From contig JANLGA010000079.1 in NCBI GenBank assembly GCA_024653225.1, forward strand, positions 1 through 7,803: a DNA stretch of 7,803 nucleotides, read 5' to 3'. The position numbers and the translations under genes were made by a program. Shown one piece after another: positions 1 to 5,618 of the stretch. This DNA is from Bacillota bacterium (GTDB lineage: Bacteria > Bacillota > Sulfobacillia > JABLXB01). The notes below the pieces were generated by a model. It saw only the letters and a program-made list of their open reading frames with translations, was not told where the DNA came from and did not search any database. Each line of letters starts with the position of its first letter. Position 1 is the stretch's first letter.

Positions 1-1587
1 CTCGCGGACATCGCCATCACCAAGGGAAAGGTGGTCCTGGCGGGGCTGGCGGAGTCGCGCTTCAAGGTGAACGCGGATTCCCCGGCGTTACGTCGGCTGG
101 TGTCGCGCGGCATGCTCGTCGCCGGCTCCAGCCCCGTCGTACTCGCCAACCACTTCTTGCGGAGCTGGACGGACGTCGAGACCGCGACTCGGCACGCGGT
201 CGAGCTGGAGGAAAAGGGCGGAAGCCGCTGGCCGGAACGGGTGAGATACGTCACCGTGACGGGCGGAACACTGCTGGCGAGTATCCCGTGGGCGGGGAGC
301 ATCGAGGAAAACGACGGGGCGGTCGAGGTGAGTTCGGCTTTCCTGCCCCCCTGCGCGGACGACGCGTTCAAGGTGTTTCGCGGGGTCGCGTGGCCGCACC
401 ACCTCGGGCTGCTCTCGAACCCTTCGGTGAGACGATACATCGTCACGCAGCTCGAGCGGTACTACCCAATCCGCCGGGTCCACGCCCCCTCCTTCCGCGG
501 GCTTCCATCGAAGTGGATGCGGTGGACCGAGAGCGGGCGGCTCGACGCCTGTCTCTGGGAGCCCTCGTACGTGGCCGTGGAGGCGTCGAAGCTGGCCGGA
601 AACGCGGGCACCCTCAGGTTGGAGGTGTCCTGCGACTCGGTGCCCGTGGGACTTGGGCTGCGGGCCTGGGTGTTGGGCTTCGACGAGCGGGGTAACATTC
701 TCGGCCGGGAAGAGATCCGGATGGGACATGCCTCCCCGGTTGGGGTCGTGACGGGCTCCGCCGCGGTCGAGGGATTCGGGTCCGCCTGCCGGCGCGCGTG
801 CATAGGGTTCAGATTGGACGGGGAGTGCCGGACCGACGAGGAGATCAGACGCCTCGAGGGAGTCGGCGCCGCCGTGAACTACTCGCTCGTCTTCGAACCG
901 GGAGCGGCCGGCGCCGGCGACGCCGGGGACCGAGAGGGCGATGATGGCGGAAGCCGAGGCGGCGGCGACGGCGATGTAGGGGGCGGTGCTGAGAGCGCGT
1001 CGTCTGTGACGACGATACACGCGACGAGGGTCACCAAGAAGACGGTGCCCGGCGGGTTCCTAGTCGGGGACGGCGCCCGATGGGAATGGGATTTCGGCGA
1101 CGGGACGACGGCGTCGGACGACCGCGGAGAAGGGACGTCGGAGATGTCCCACGACTTCGTCCCGGGCAAGTACGATATCAGGGCCAGGGCGTTGGACGAC
1201 AGGGGGCGGGTCACCAGGGAGGAGCACTGGGAGATAGAGGTGCCCGACGAAGGGAGCCCCGCCACGCGGGTGACCCTGGCTGCGGGGGGACCGGATCCCA
1301 GGGTCCGCGTGGTGGTCAGGGGTCCCGTGATGTGGGTGACCGGCAGACCCGCCAGGTACTCGGTCGAAGTGGATTCGTCGGGGAGCGGGGCGGTGGGGAA
1401 AGAGGTAGTCACGGTCGAACCCGGCAGGGAGTTCGACATGGTGTGGGAGAGACCGGGCACGTTCACAGTCAGCGCGGCAGCCAAGGTGAGGCTGGAATTC
1501 GAGAGGCCGGGCGGCCGGGTCTGGGTGACGAAAACGTACACCGGGAGCATGGAGGTGAGGGTGACCGCCGTCGCAGTGAGTGACTGA
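1..1587 (+). CDS. PKD-domain protein with lipase/esterase-like N-terminal part (5' partial)
   Basis: The frame is open from base 1, so the gene starts upstream; 528 residues are visible (numbered from base 1). Around residues 80-155 the sequence reads like the end of an alpha/beta-hydrolase: NDGAVEVSSA, with Asp105 as candidate catalytic acid, then WPHHLGLLSNPSV, with His133/134 as candidate catalytic His. This order and spacing are usual for lipases/PGAP1-like esterases; the Ser elbow would lie upstream. Residues about 190-298 look beta-rich and I do not recognise them. Residues about 299-334 are a Gly/Asp/Ala-rich linker. Residues about 350-417 form a PKD domain (WEWDFGDGTT, then HDFVPGKYDIRARALDDRG). 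Residues 419-528 look like a second Ig/PKD-like domain. PKD domains are typical of secreted or surface proteins, so an extracellular hydrolase is inferred. No C-terminal membrane anchor or sorting motif is seen. PKD is secure; the hydrolase call is moderate. Confidence 0.72.
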   Translation, partial: LADIAITKGKVVLAGLAESRFKVNADSPALRRLVSRGMLVAGSSPVVLANHFLRSWTDVETATRHAVELEEKGGSRWPERVRYVTVTGGTLLASIPWAGSIEENDGAVEVSSAFLPPCADDAFKVFRGVAWPHHLGLLSNPSVRRYIVTQLERYYPIRRVHAPSFRGLPSKWMRWTESGRLDACLWEPSYVAVEASKLAGNAGTLRLEVSCDSVPVGLGLRAWVLGFDERGNILGREEIRMGHASPVGVVTGSAAVEGFGSACRRACIGFRLDGECRTDEEIRRLEGVGAAVNYSLVFEPGAAGAGDAGDREGDDGGSRGGGDGDVGGGAESASSVTTIHATRVTKKTVPGGFLVGDGARWEWDFGDGTTASDDRGEGTSEMSHDFVPGKYDIRARALDDRGRVTREEHWEIEVPDEGSPATRVTLAAGGPDPRVRVVVRGPVMWVTGRPARYSVEVDSSGSGAVGKEVVTVEPGREFDMVWERPGTFTVSAAAKVRLEFERPGGRVWVTKTYTGSMEVRVTAVAVSD

Positions 1588-1695
1588 CGGGGTACCCGAA
1601 GACGACGGCGGCGAGAGGATAAACGGGGTGCGCGGATAATTGAAGGAGCAGGGTGCGGCTTCGCGAGGCGGTGTCGCCTGGAGGGGTGAGACCGG
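1588..1695 (+). promoter_or_regulatory. Intergenic leader before the DUF1405 gene
   Basis: This 108-base gap has no convincing terminator for the gene on its left. GATAAT at 1635-1640 matches five of six bases of a -10 box, but no good -35 lies at the right distance. A small hairpin, AGGCG-GTGT-CGCCT at 1666-1679, sits directly before the Shine-Dalgarno sequence GGAGGGGTGAG (1680-1690) of the next gene. It has no T-run, so it could modulate translation or mean nothing. Confidence 0.25.
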
Positions 1696-2304
1696 ATGCG
1701 GATGGTCCTGAAGGCATGGAAGTGGCTGGCCGGTATACCGAGGGACAGGCGGTGGCTGGTTCCCCTCATATTGGTCAACTTCTTCGGGTCCCTGTACGGC
1801 TTCGAGTGGTACGCGGCGCAGTTGGCGGCCACCCCGGTCAGGTACTGGCCGGTCGTGCCGGATTCGCCGCTCTCCTGCCTCCTGTTCAGCTTCGTGCTGA
1901 TGCTCATATATGCTCGAAAGAGGTTCTGGCCGCTCGAGGGCGTCGCGTACATCTCCATGATGAAGTACGGGTTCTGGACCGTCTTCGTGTTCAGCCAGTG
2001 CTGGGTGGCAAGACGGGCGGCCTTTCCGGAGGAGATGTTCCTGTTCGCGAGCCACTTCGCGATGGCCGTCGAGTCCTTGATTTTCTCCCGCTACTACTCG
2101 CCGGGCCCGCGGGCGATCGTCGCCTGCGGCCTGTGGTCGCTGTTTAACGACTACATGGACTACTGGCGCGGCCACCACCCGACGCTGCCGATGATGGAAT
2201 TCTACTCCTCGGTGCGGCTCGTCAGCATTCTGAGCACTTTCGCGGTAGTGGCGTGGCTTGCGTACTGGGGAAAAGACCGCCGCGAAGAGGTGGACCCCGC
2301 TTGA
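1696..2304 (+). CDS. DUF1405 family membrane protein (YpjA-like)
   Basis: This 202-residue integral membrane protein has about five to six hydrophobic segments (near residues 21-40, 58-73, 84-100, 115-131, 138-155 and 174-192). It carries the features I recognise from DUF1405, the family of Bacillus subtilis YpjA: NFFGSLYGFEWYAAQL (29-43), WPVVPDSPLS (51-60), KYGFW (90-94), MAVESL and NDYMDYW (151-157). The length is normal for the family. The ATG at 1696 follows GGAGGGGTGAG at 1680-1690; a second ATG at 1702 is possible. No biochemical function is established that I can state. The conserved Trp/Tyr/Asp residues next to membrane segments suggest a membrane-embedded binding site, which is inference. 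Its stop codon overlaps the start of the next gene, so the two are probably co-expressed. Confidence 0.85.
   Translation: MRMVLKAWKWLAGIPRDRRWLVPLILVNFFGSLYGFEWYAAQLAATPVRYWPVVPDSPLSCLLFSFVLMLIYARKRFWPLEGVAYISMMKYGFWTVFVFSQCWVARRAAFPEEMFLFASHFAMAVESLIFSRYYSPGPRAIVACGLWSLFNDYMDYWRGHHPTLPMMEFYSSVRLVSILSTFAVVAWLAYWGKDRREEVDPA
2286..2293 (+). promoter_or_regulatory. Ribosome binding site fixing a TTG start
   Basis: AGAGGTGG lies 7 bases before the TTG at 2301 and inside the end of the DUF1405 gene. It supports TTG rather than the upstream in-frame ATG at 2253, which would add 16 residues not resembling the family and would overlap the preceding gene by about 50 bases. Confidence 0.7.
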
Positions 2305-3242
2305 AGTGGGTGCTGAGCGTCAGCCTCGGCGACCCGTCTCGCGACCACCGCGTCGAGACCGAGATGCTCGGGGAGCGGGTGGTCGTCGAGAGACGGGGAA
2401 CGGGCGGCGACCTCCGCGCGGCGGTTCGGCTCATCCGCGCCCACGACGGAGCGGTTTCGGCGTTCGGGCTGGGAGGGGTCAACCTCCACTACATCGTGGG
2501 CGACCGCAAGTACCGGATGCCGGATGGCTGGAGGCTTCGAGAGGCGGCCGAAATCAGCCCCGTAGCTGATGGTGCGATGGTGAAGCGACATATCGAGCCG
2601 CGCATAATTGACGCGCTTGCGGAGAATGGTGTACAGTTGCGTGGTAGCAGGGCGGCGATATCTTCCGCCTTGGACCGGTGGCACCTTGCGACGGCGCTCG
2701 AATCGGCGGGATGCCGCGTCCTCGTGTGCGACGCCGCATCCGCGCTCCGGCTGCCTGTAGTGTTCGACGGGACCTCGACATTCGCGCGGGCCGCCCGAGC
2801 GGCGATGCCGTGGCTCAGGTTCTTGCCGGTCCGCCTGATTTACCCGGGAAGAACCGCCCGGGCGACGGGGCCGCGGCCCGCGCCGTGGCCCGCGCGCAGG
2901 ATCGGTGCGGCCGGGCGCGCGTTCGCCGGCGCTGACATCATCGCGGGCGACACGCACCTCATGTGGAGCGCACTTCCAGCCGACCTCGCCGGTAAGGTCG
3001 TCATCGTGTCCACGGCCACCGAATCAGAGATTCGGGAGCTGAAGGCTCGCGGTGCGGCGCTGGTGGCGGGCACCTGCCCTTCGCTGGGTGGCAGGTCGTT
3101 CGGGGCGAACGTGACGGAGGCGCTCATCGCGGCGTTCGACGGCAGGCCGCCCGAGGATATACCGGCGGCCTGCTACGTGGAGTGGTGGAATCGGTTGGGG
3201 CTTCGGTTCAGGCTCGAGAAGAGCGCCGGCACCATTCAGTAG
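2301..3242 (+). CDS. 'Quinate 5-dehydrogenase'-annotated family protein
   Basis: With the TTG start the protein has 313 residues and begins MKWVLSVSLGDPSRDHRVE, which matches from memory the opening of Firmicutes proteins labelled 'quinate 5-dehydrogenase' (VSVSLG.S.RDH.VE). Other shared stretches are AFGLGGVNL (54-62), a Rossmann-like segment SALDRWHLATALESAGCRVLV (around 122-142), ADIIAGDTHLM (211-221) and PSLGGRSFGANVTEAL (260-275). The label has, as far as I know, little biochemical support, and no shikimate or quinate gene is near, so the substrate is open. Residues about 183-206 form a Pro/Arg/Gly-rich loop before the ADIIAGD segment. Start and stop of the two genes interlock (TTGA), implying translational coupling with the DUF1405 gene. 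The 3' end overlaps the convergent GerD-like gene by 7 bases. Confidence 0.72.
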   Translation: MKWVLSVSLGDPSRDHRVETEMLGERVVVERRGTGGDLRAAVRLIRAHDGAVSAFGLGGVNLHYIVGDRKYRMPDGWRLREAAEISPVADGAMVKRHIEPRIIDALAENGVQLRGSRAAISSALDRWHLATALESAGCRVLVCDAASALRLPVVFDGTSTFARAARAAMPWLRFLPVRLIYPGRTARATGPRPAPWPARRIGAAGRAFAGADIIAGDTHLMWSALPADLAGKVVIVSTATESEIRELKARGAALVAGTCPSLGGRSFGANVTEALIAAFDGRPPEDIPAACYVEWWNRLGLRFRLEKSAGTIQ

Positions 3243-3682
3243 CCTTGCTTGATGGATTCACGCACGAGATCGGCGATCGTTTGGCGGACCCGGGGCGATG
3301 CCATCACGTCCCTTATGGCGCGTTCGGCTTCGGGCGACCTGATGGCGTCCGCGAATGCCTGGCGGGCCTCGGGAGTGTACAGCGCGTCCTTTAGAACGCG
3401 GCGGGCCTCTGGGGACGTGCTTATCGCCGACAATATGTCCATGACGAGGGCGTCTCGATCCACGGTCATCTCGGGGATCATGCTCCTCAGGATGGCGCGG
3501 GTCTCGTCGGTCTTCAGCAGATCCTGGAGAACATTGTTCAGGAGACCCCGGAGATCCCAAGGCCGGCGCACTCCGGTGGCGCTCGAAGTGGAAATCCTGT
3601 CCGAGATGACGAGGGTGATGGAGACGAGCGACAGTACCACCGCCACCGCCAGGGCGATGGCCGGAAGGAACCTGGATCTCAA
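3236..3682 (-). CDS. GerD-like membrane-anchored helical-repeat protein
   Basis: I read this as 148 residues from a TTG at 3682, because a full Shine-Dalgarno sequence lies 8 bases upstream. The frame stays open to 3763, but those 27 extra residues look non-coding. One membrane segment (about residues 6-27) is followed by a short linker and an all-helical soluble region. The stretch LLKTDETRAIL (55-65) and then DRDAL (75-79) resembles the spore-germination protein GerD of Bacilli. Residues 91-142 are four 13-residue repeats (PEARRVLKDALYT, PEARQAFADAIRS, PEAERAIRDVMAS, PRVRQTIADLVRE). Bacillus GerD is a lipoprotein of the spore inner membrane needed for fast nutrient germination. This protein has no Cys lipobox, so it would be held by the membrane helix. 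It is divergent from lgt. The GerD link rests on remembered similarity and is only moderately sure; otherwise it is an uncharacterised repeat protein. Confidence 0.6.
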   Translation of the reverse strand: MRSRFLPAIALAVAVVLSLVSITLVISDRISTSSATGVRRPWDLRGLLNNVLQDLLKTDETRAILRSMIPEMTVDRDALVMDILSAISTSPEARRVLKDALYTPEARQAFADAIRSPEAERAIRDVMASPRVRQTIADLVRESIKQGY

Positions 3683-3685
3683 ACC

Positions 3686-3695
3686 GATCACCTCC
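3686..3695 (-). promoter_or_regulatory. Strong Shine-Dalgarno site deciding the TTG start of the GerD-like gene
   Basis: On the minus strand the sequence reads GGAGGTGATC, nearly the complete anti-16S consensus, with 8 bases between GGAGG and the TTG at 3682. No comparable site precedes any upstream in-frame start, so the shorter protein is preferred. Confidence 0.85.
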
Positions 3696-3724
3696 GTGAG
3701 ACAATTGTGCCCAGCTGCGGGACG

Positions 3725-3755
3725 ATTATCCACAGAAGAAGAGGGCAGGTGGCAA
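3725..3755 (-). promoter_or_regulatory. Candidate promoter of the GerD-like gene
   Basis: On the minus strand TTGCCA (3750-3755, five of six matches to a -35 box) is followed after 19 bases by GATAAT (3725-3730, five of six matches to a -10 box). The spacing is longer than ideal. The -35 overlaps the lgt ribosome binding site and the -10 overlaps a DnaA-box-like 9-mer. I see no sporulation sigma-factor consensus. Confidence 0.35.
3726..3734 (+). promoter_or_regulatory. DnaA-box-like 9-mer
   Basis: TTATCCACA matches the consensus DnaA box exactly. It is a single copy in the short lgt/GerD-like intergenic region and overlaps the candidate -10 of the minus-strand promoter. With one copy and no AT-rich unwinding element, it is not an origin; it could be a regulatory DnaA site or a chance match. 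Confidence 0.3.
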
Positions 3756-3757
3756 TC

Positions 3758-4681
3758 GTGCATCCGTACTTGTTCAAGTGGGGACCCATAACCGTCTGGT
3801 CCTACGGGTTCATGCTCGACGTGGGGTTCGTCCTGGGAGCGATCCTGGCGGCGAGGGAGGCCGACCGAAGGGGGATCGGCGGGGCCTGGATATACGACCT
3901 CTTGCTCGTCGTCCTCGTCGCCGGAGTGGTCGTCTCAAGGGCCGTCTACGTCCTGCTGAATTTCAACCTTTACGCGTCGGACCCCTGGACCATCCTCAAC
4001 ATCACCGAGGGGGGACTGGCTCTCCACGGGGCGCTGCTCGGCGGGCTCCTGGCCGCCGTGTGGTTTTGCAGGAGGAGGAAGATATCGATCCCTGACCTCG
4101 CCGATACCCTGGCTCCGTCGCTGGCCCTCGGCATCGGCATTACGCGATGGGGGTGTTTCCTGAACGGTTGCTGCTACGGTGTGCCCACGTCGGGTTCATG
4201 GGGCGTCCTCACCAGGTATGCCCCGGGACTGCGCCATCCCGTACAGATATACGAATCGGTGCTGGACTTCGCCTTGTTCGGTTTCCTGCTGTGGGTAAGG
4301 ACGAGGGCGAAGGCGAAGGGCCAACTGTTCGCGCTGTTCCTCATGTTGTACTCATCCATCAGGTTCTTCGTGGAGTTCTTCCGCGAGTCGTCCTACGTGG
4401 GCCCGCTGACGCACGCGCAGGCGGCCAGCCTGGCGATCGCCCTGGGGGCCCTGTGGTGGTTCTTCCGATTGGACCGCCTGGCCAAGCCGCCGGGCAGGGG
4501 CCTTCCCCTCCTGGAAGGCCTCGACGACGCCGGCTCCACGGGCGGCGCCGCTCAAGGAGGTGCCTCCGAGGGCGGCTCTCCCGGGGGTTGCGATGCAGTG
4601 GAGGGGCTAAACGCCCCTCCGGAAGAGGACGTACGAGTAGAATACCGGAGCCAGAGACCCGGCGATGATGGCGAGGAATGA
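3758..4681 (+). CDS. lgt: Prolipoprotein diacylglyceryl transferase
   Basis: The enzyme transfers diacylglycerol from phosphatidylglycerol to the lipobox Cys of prelipoproteins in the cytoplasmic membrane. The GTG at 3758 is chosen because it gives the family-typical start MHPYLFKWGPITVWSYGFML and follows GCAGGTGG at a spacing of 5. Several transmembrane helices are evident. Hallmarks seen are EGGLALHG with His90, TRWGCFLNGCCYG (129-141) with Arg130 and Asn136, RHPVQIYE (159-166) and RFFVEFFRES (202-211) with Arg202 and Glu206. The Lgt signature is therefore intact, with Cys-Cys after the Asn-Gly where E. coli Lgt has Glu; I believe this variant is common in Firmicutes. After the last helix (about residue 236) there is a hydrophilic Gly/Asp/Glu-rich tail of about 65 residues. 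Its last 25 codons overlap the convergent sdpI gene. In B. subtilis lgt is gerF, required for GerD function, which makes the divergent neighbour notable. Confidence 0.95.
   Translation: MHPYLFKWGPITVWSYGFMLDVGFVLGAILAAREADRRGIGGAWIYDLLLVVLVAGVVVSRAVYVLLNFNLYASDPWTILNITEGGLALHGALLGGLLAAVWFCRRRKISIPDLADTLAPSLALGIGITRWGCFLNGCCYGVPTSGSWGVLTRYAPGLRHPVQIYESVLDFALFGFLLWVRTRAKAKGQLFALFLMLYSSIRFFVEFFRESSYVGPLTHAQAASLAIALGALWWFFRLDRLAKPPGRGLPLLEGLDDAGSTGGAAQGGASEGGSPGGCDAVEGLNAPPEEDVRVEYRSQRPGDDGEE
4600..4620 (-). terminator. 8-bp perfect hairpin at the sdpI stop codon
   Basis: GGAGGGGC (4600-4607) and GCCCCTCC (4613-4620) form a perfect 8-bp stem with a 5-base loop. The sdpI TAG (4607-4609) spans the stem base/loop junction. 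The hairpin could end sdpI transcription but has no T-run on either strand, and it also lies within the lgt coding tail. A terminator role is plausible, not shown. Confidence 0.35.
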
Positions 4682-5254
4682 CGCGACGGCGAACGCCGGG
4701 GGCTTGAAGGGCACCATCAACAGCGACAGGAGCCCGCCGACGACCATCGTCTTGGCGCCGAAGCGGTGCGTCCTTCTCCAGTTTTCCTCGCTGGACAGTG
4801 TCCAGGGCGTCTTGAACCCCACGAACCAGTTCTGCTTCACCCTGCCCATCTGGTCGCCCAGGGCCACGATCAACAGCGATATCGCCAGTCTGACCACGAG
4901 GCCGATGTCCAGGCGGAAGCCGAGCCCATAGCCGATCGTCACGAGGTACAAGCCGTCGAGAAACAGCACGATTAGCGACCTGAGCAGGCTGTAGGACCCC
5001 GCGAACTGCCGGTACCTGGCCGCGTGAGGGTCCAGGGACGGAAGCACGTTGAATAGGACGTACATCCCCAGGGCCATGAACGGGAAGAAGAACACGGCGA
5101 ATGCCTTGCTGGAATAGCCGTCAACCTCGCCCCTGATGTTCCAGTGCGTGGGCAGCCTGTCCGGCAGCCTCGGGTACGCCCATACGCCGGCGGCGAGGCA
5201 GGCGAGGGTGATGAGTATCAAGACGGGACTCTCCCGCAGTACCCTAGTCTTCAT
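4607..5254 (-). CDS. sdpI: SdpI family immunity/signalling membrane protein
   Basis: This is a polytopic membrane protein (215 residues from the ATG at 5254; a GTG at 5260 would add two). Counting from the GTG, residues 30-52 carry the DUF1648 pattern (PRLPDRLPTHWNIRGEVDGY). Residues 135-170 carry the SdpI signature GDQMGRVKQNWFVGFKTPW followed by TLSSEENWRRTHRFGAK. About six membrane helices are visible. In B. subtilis SdpI protects against the SdpC cannibalism toxin and, once toxin-bound, holds the repressor SdpR at the membrane, which relieves repression. Here sdpI follows sdpR with an 11-base overlap and a GGGAGG site 7 bases before the ATG. No sdpABC genes are in the window, so the ligand is unknown. 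Many SdpI relatives are stand-alone and may respond to other toxins or membrane stress. Confidence 0.9.
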   Translation of the reverse strand: MKTRVLRESPVLILITLACLAAGVWAYPRLPDRLPTHWNIRGEVDGYSSKAFAVFFFPFMALGMYVLFNVLPSLDPHAARYRQFAGSYSLLRSLIVLFLDGLYLVTIGYGLGFRLDIGLVVRLAISLLIVALGDQMGRVKQNWFVGFKTPWTLSSEENWRRTHRFGAKTMVVGGLLSLLMVPFKPPAFAVASFLAIIAGSLAPVFYSYVLFRRGV

Positions 5255-5519
5255 GGCCACGCCTCCCTCCCGCGATACTCATTATCCACGCCAGGACGTC
5301 TTGAAACACGGTGGTGTTAATGCTGTACTTCAGGTACTGTCCCTGTTTCTCGACGGAGACCAGGCCCGCCTCCCTCAGGACGTTCAGGTGGTGCGATATT
5401 GACGGTTTCGAGATGTCGAACCTCTCGGCGATCTCCCCCGGCGTCAGGTCCCTCTCCTTGAGGTATTCGAGTATTCGGCGCCTGGTCGGATCCGAGATGG
5501 CGAAGAATATCTTGCCCAT
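5244..5519 (-). CDS. sdpR: ArsR-type autorepressor, SdpR family
   Basis: This 91-residue winged-helix DNA-binding protein starts at the ATG at 5519, preceded by AAGGTG at a spacing of 8. A GTG directly upstream (5522) is an alternative. FFAISDPTRRRILEYL (5-20) is the ArsR-family first helix region. LTPGEIAERFDISKPSISHH (25-44) leads into the recognition helix, and GQYLKYSINTTVFQDVLAWI (60-79) is the wing and C-terminal part typical of SdpR. The metal-binding Cys motifs of classical ArsR/SmtB sensors are absent, which fits control by partner sequestration rather than metal. It is the first gene of an sdpR-sdpI operon with an identifiable promoter and a dyad at the start site, consistent with autorepression. 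Confidence 0.93.
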   Translation of the reverse strand: MGKIFFAISDPTRRRILEYLKERDLTPGEIAERFDISKPSISHHLNVLREAGLVSVEKQGQYLKYSINTTVFQDVLAWIMSIAGGRRGHED

Positions 5520-5562
5520 CACAGCGACACCTTCTCAGTGCCAAGTTGGATGCCCTCAGAGC

Positions 5563-5586
5563 TTAGACAATTAGCCAAGCATCTAA
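5563..5586. promoter_or_regulatory. Candidate SdpR operator (inverted repeat)
   Basis: TTAGA (5563-5567) and TCTAA (5582-5586) form an inverted repeat with a 14-base gap. It lies directly downstream of the sdpR -10 box and covers the expected transcription start. An autorepressor bound there would block the promoter. The arms are only 5 bp, so the assignment rests mainly on position and on the AT-rich island in otherwise GC-rich DNA. Confidence 0.45.
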
Positions 5587-5616
5587 ATTATTGACCCGGA
5601 CAGGCCCCGTTGTCAA
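5587..5616 (-). promoter_or_regulatory. sdpRI promoter
   Basis: On the minus strand a perfect -35 box TTGACA (5611-5616) is followed after 18 bases by AATAAT (5587-5592), five of six matches to the -10 consensus. Transcription would begin near 5580, about 60 bases before sdpR. The -35 begins only 2 bases beyond the stop codon of the ZIP gene. A second small dyad (TTGAC...GTCAA) spans 5591-5616. Confidence 0.75.
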
Positions 5617-5618
5617 GT

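Noticed and set aside
88..2178. Long minus-strand open frames opposite the PKD protein and the DUF1405 gene
   Set aside because: They are rich in Arg, Pro, Ser and Gly with no recognisable domain, overlap well-supported plus-strand genes, and are expected by-products of GC-rich codon usage.
2253..2300. Upstream ATG start for the 'quinate 5-dehydrogenase' gene
   Set aside because: The extra 16 residues do not resemble the family opening and would overlap the DUF1405 gene further; the TTG at 2301 has a good ribosome binding site and gives the family-like start.
3726..3734. Replication origin at the DnaA-box-like site
   Set aside because: Only one box is visible, there is no AT-rich unwinding element, and no dnaA/dnaN genes are nearby.
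3683..3763. 27-residue N-terminal extension of the GerD-like protein (with two Cys residues)
   Set aside because: No ribosome binding site supports it, its Cys residues are not in a lipobox, and it would overlap the lgt start; it is most likely the untranslated leader.
3249..3791. Plus-strand open frame opposite the GerD-like gene
   Set aside because: It is Ser/Arg/Thr-rich without domain features, while the minus strand has a membrane helix, regular repeats and a near-perfect Shine-Dalgarno site.
5591..5616. TTGAC/GTCAA hairpin as a terminator for the ZIP gene
   Set aside because: The stem is only 5 bp with a mostly unpaired interior, and its left arm on the minus strand is the -35 box of the sdpRI promoter; a promoter explains it better.
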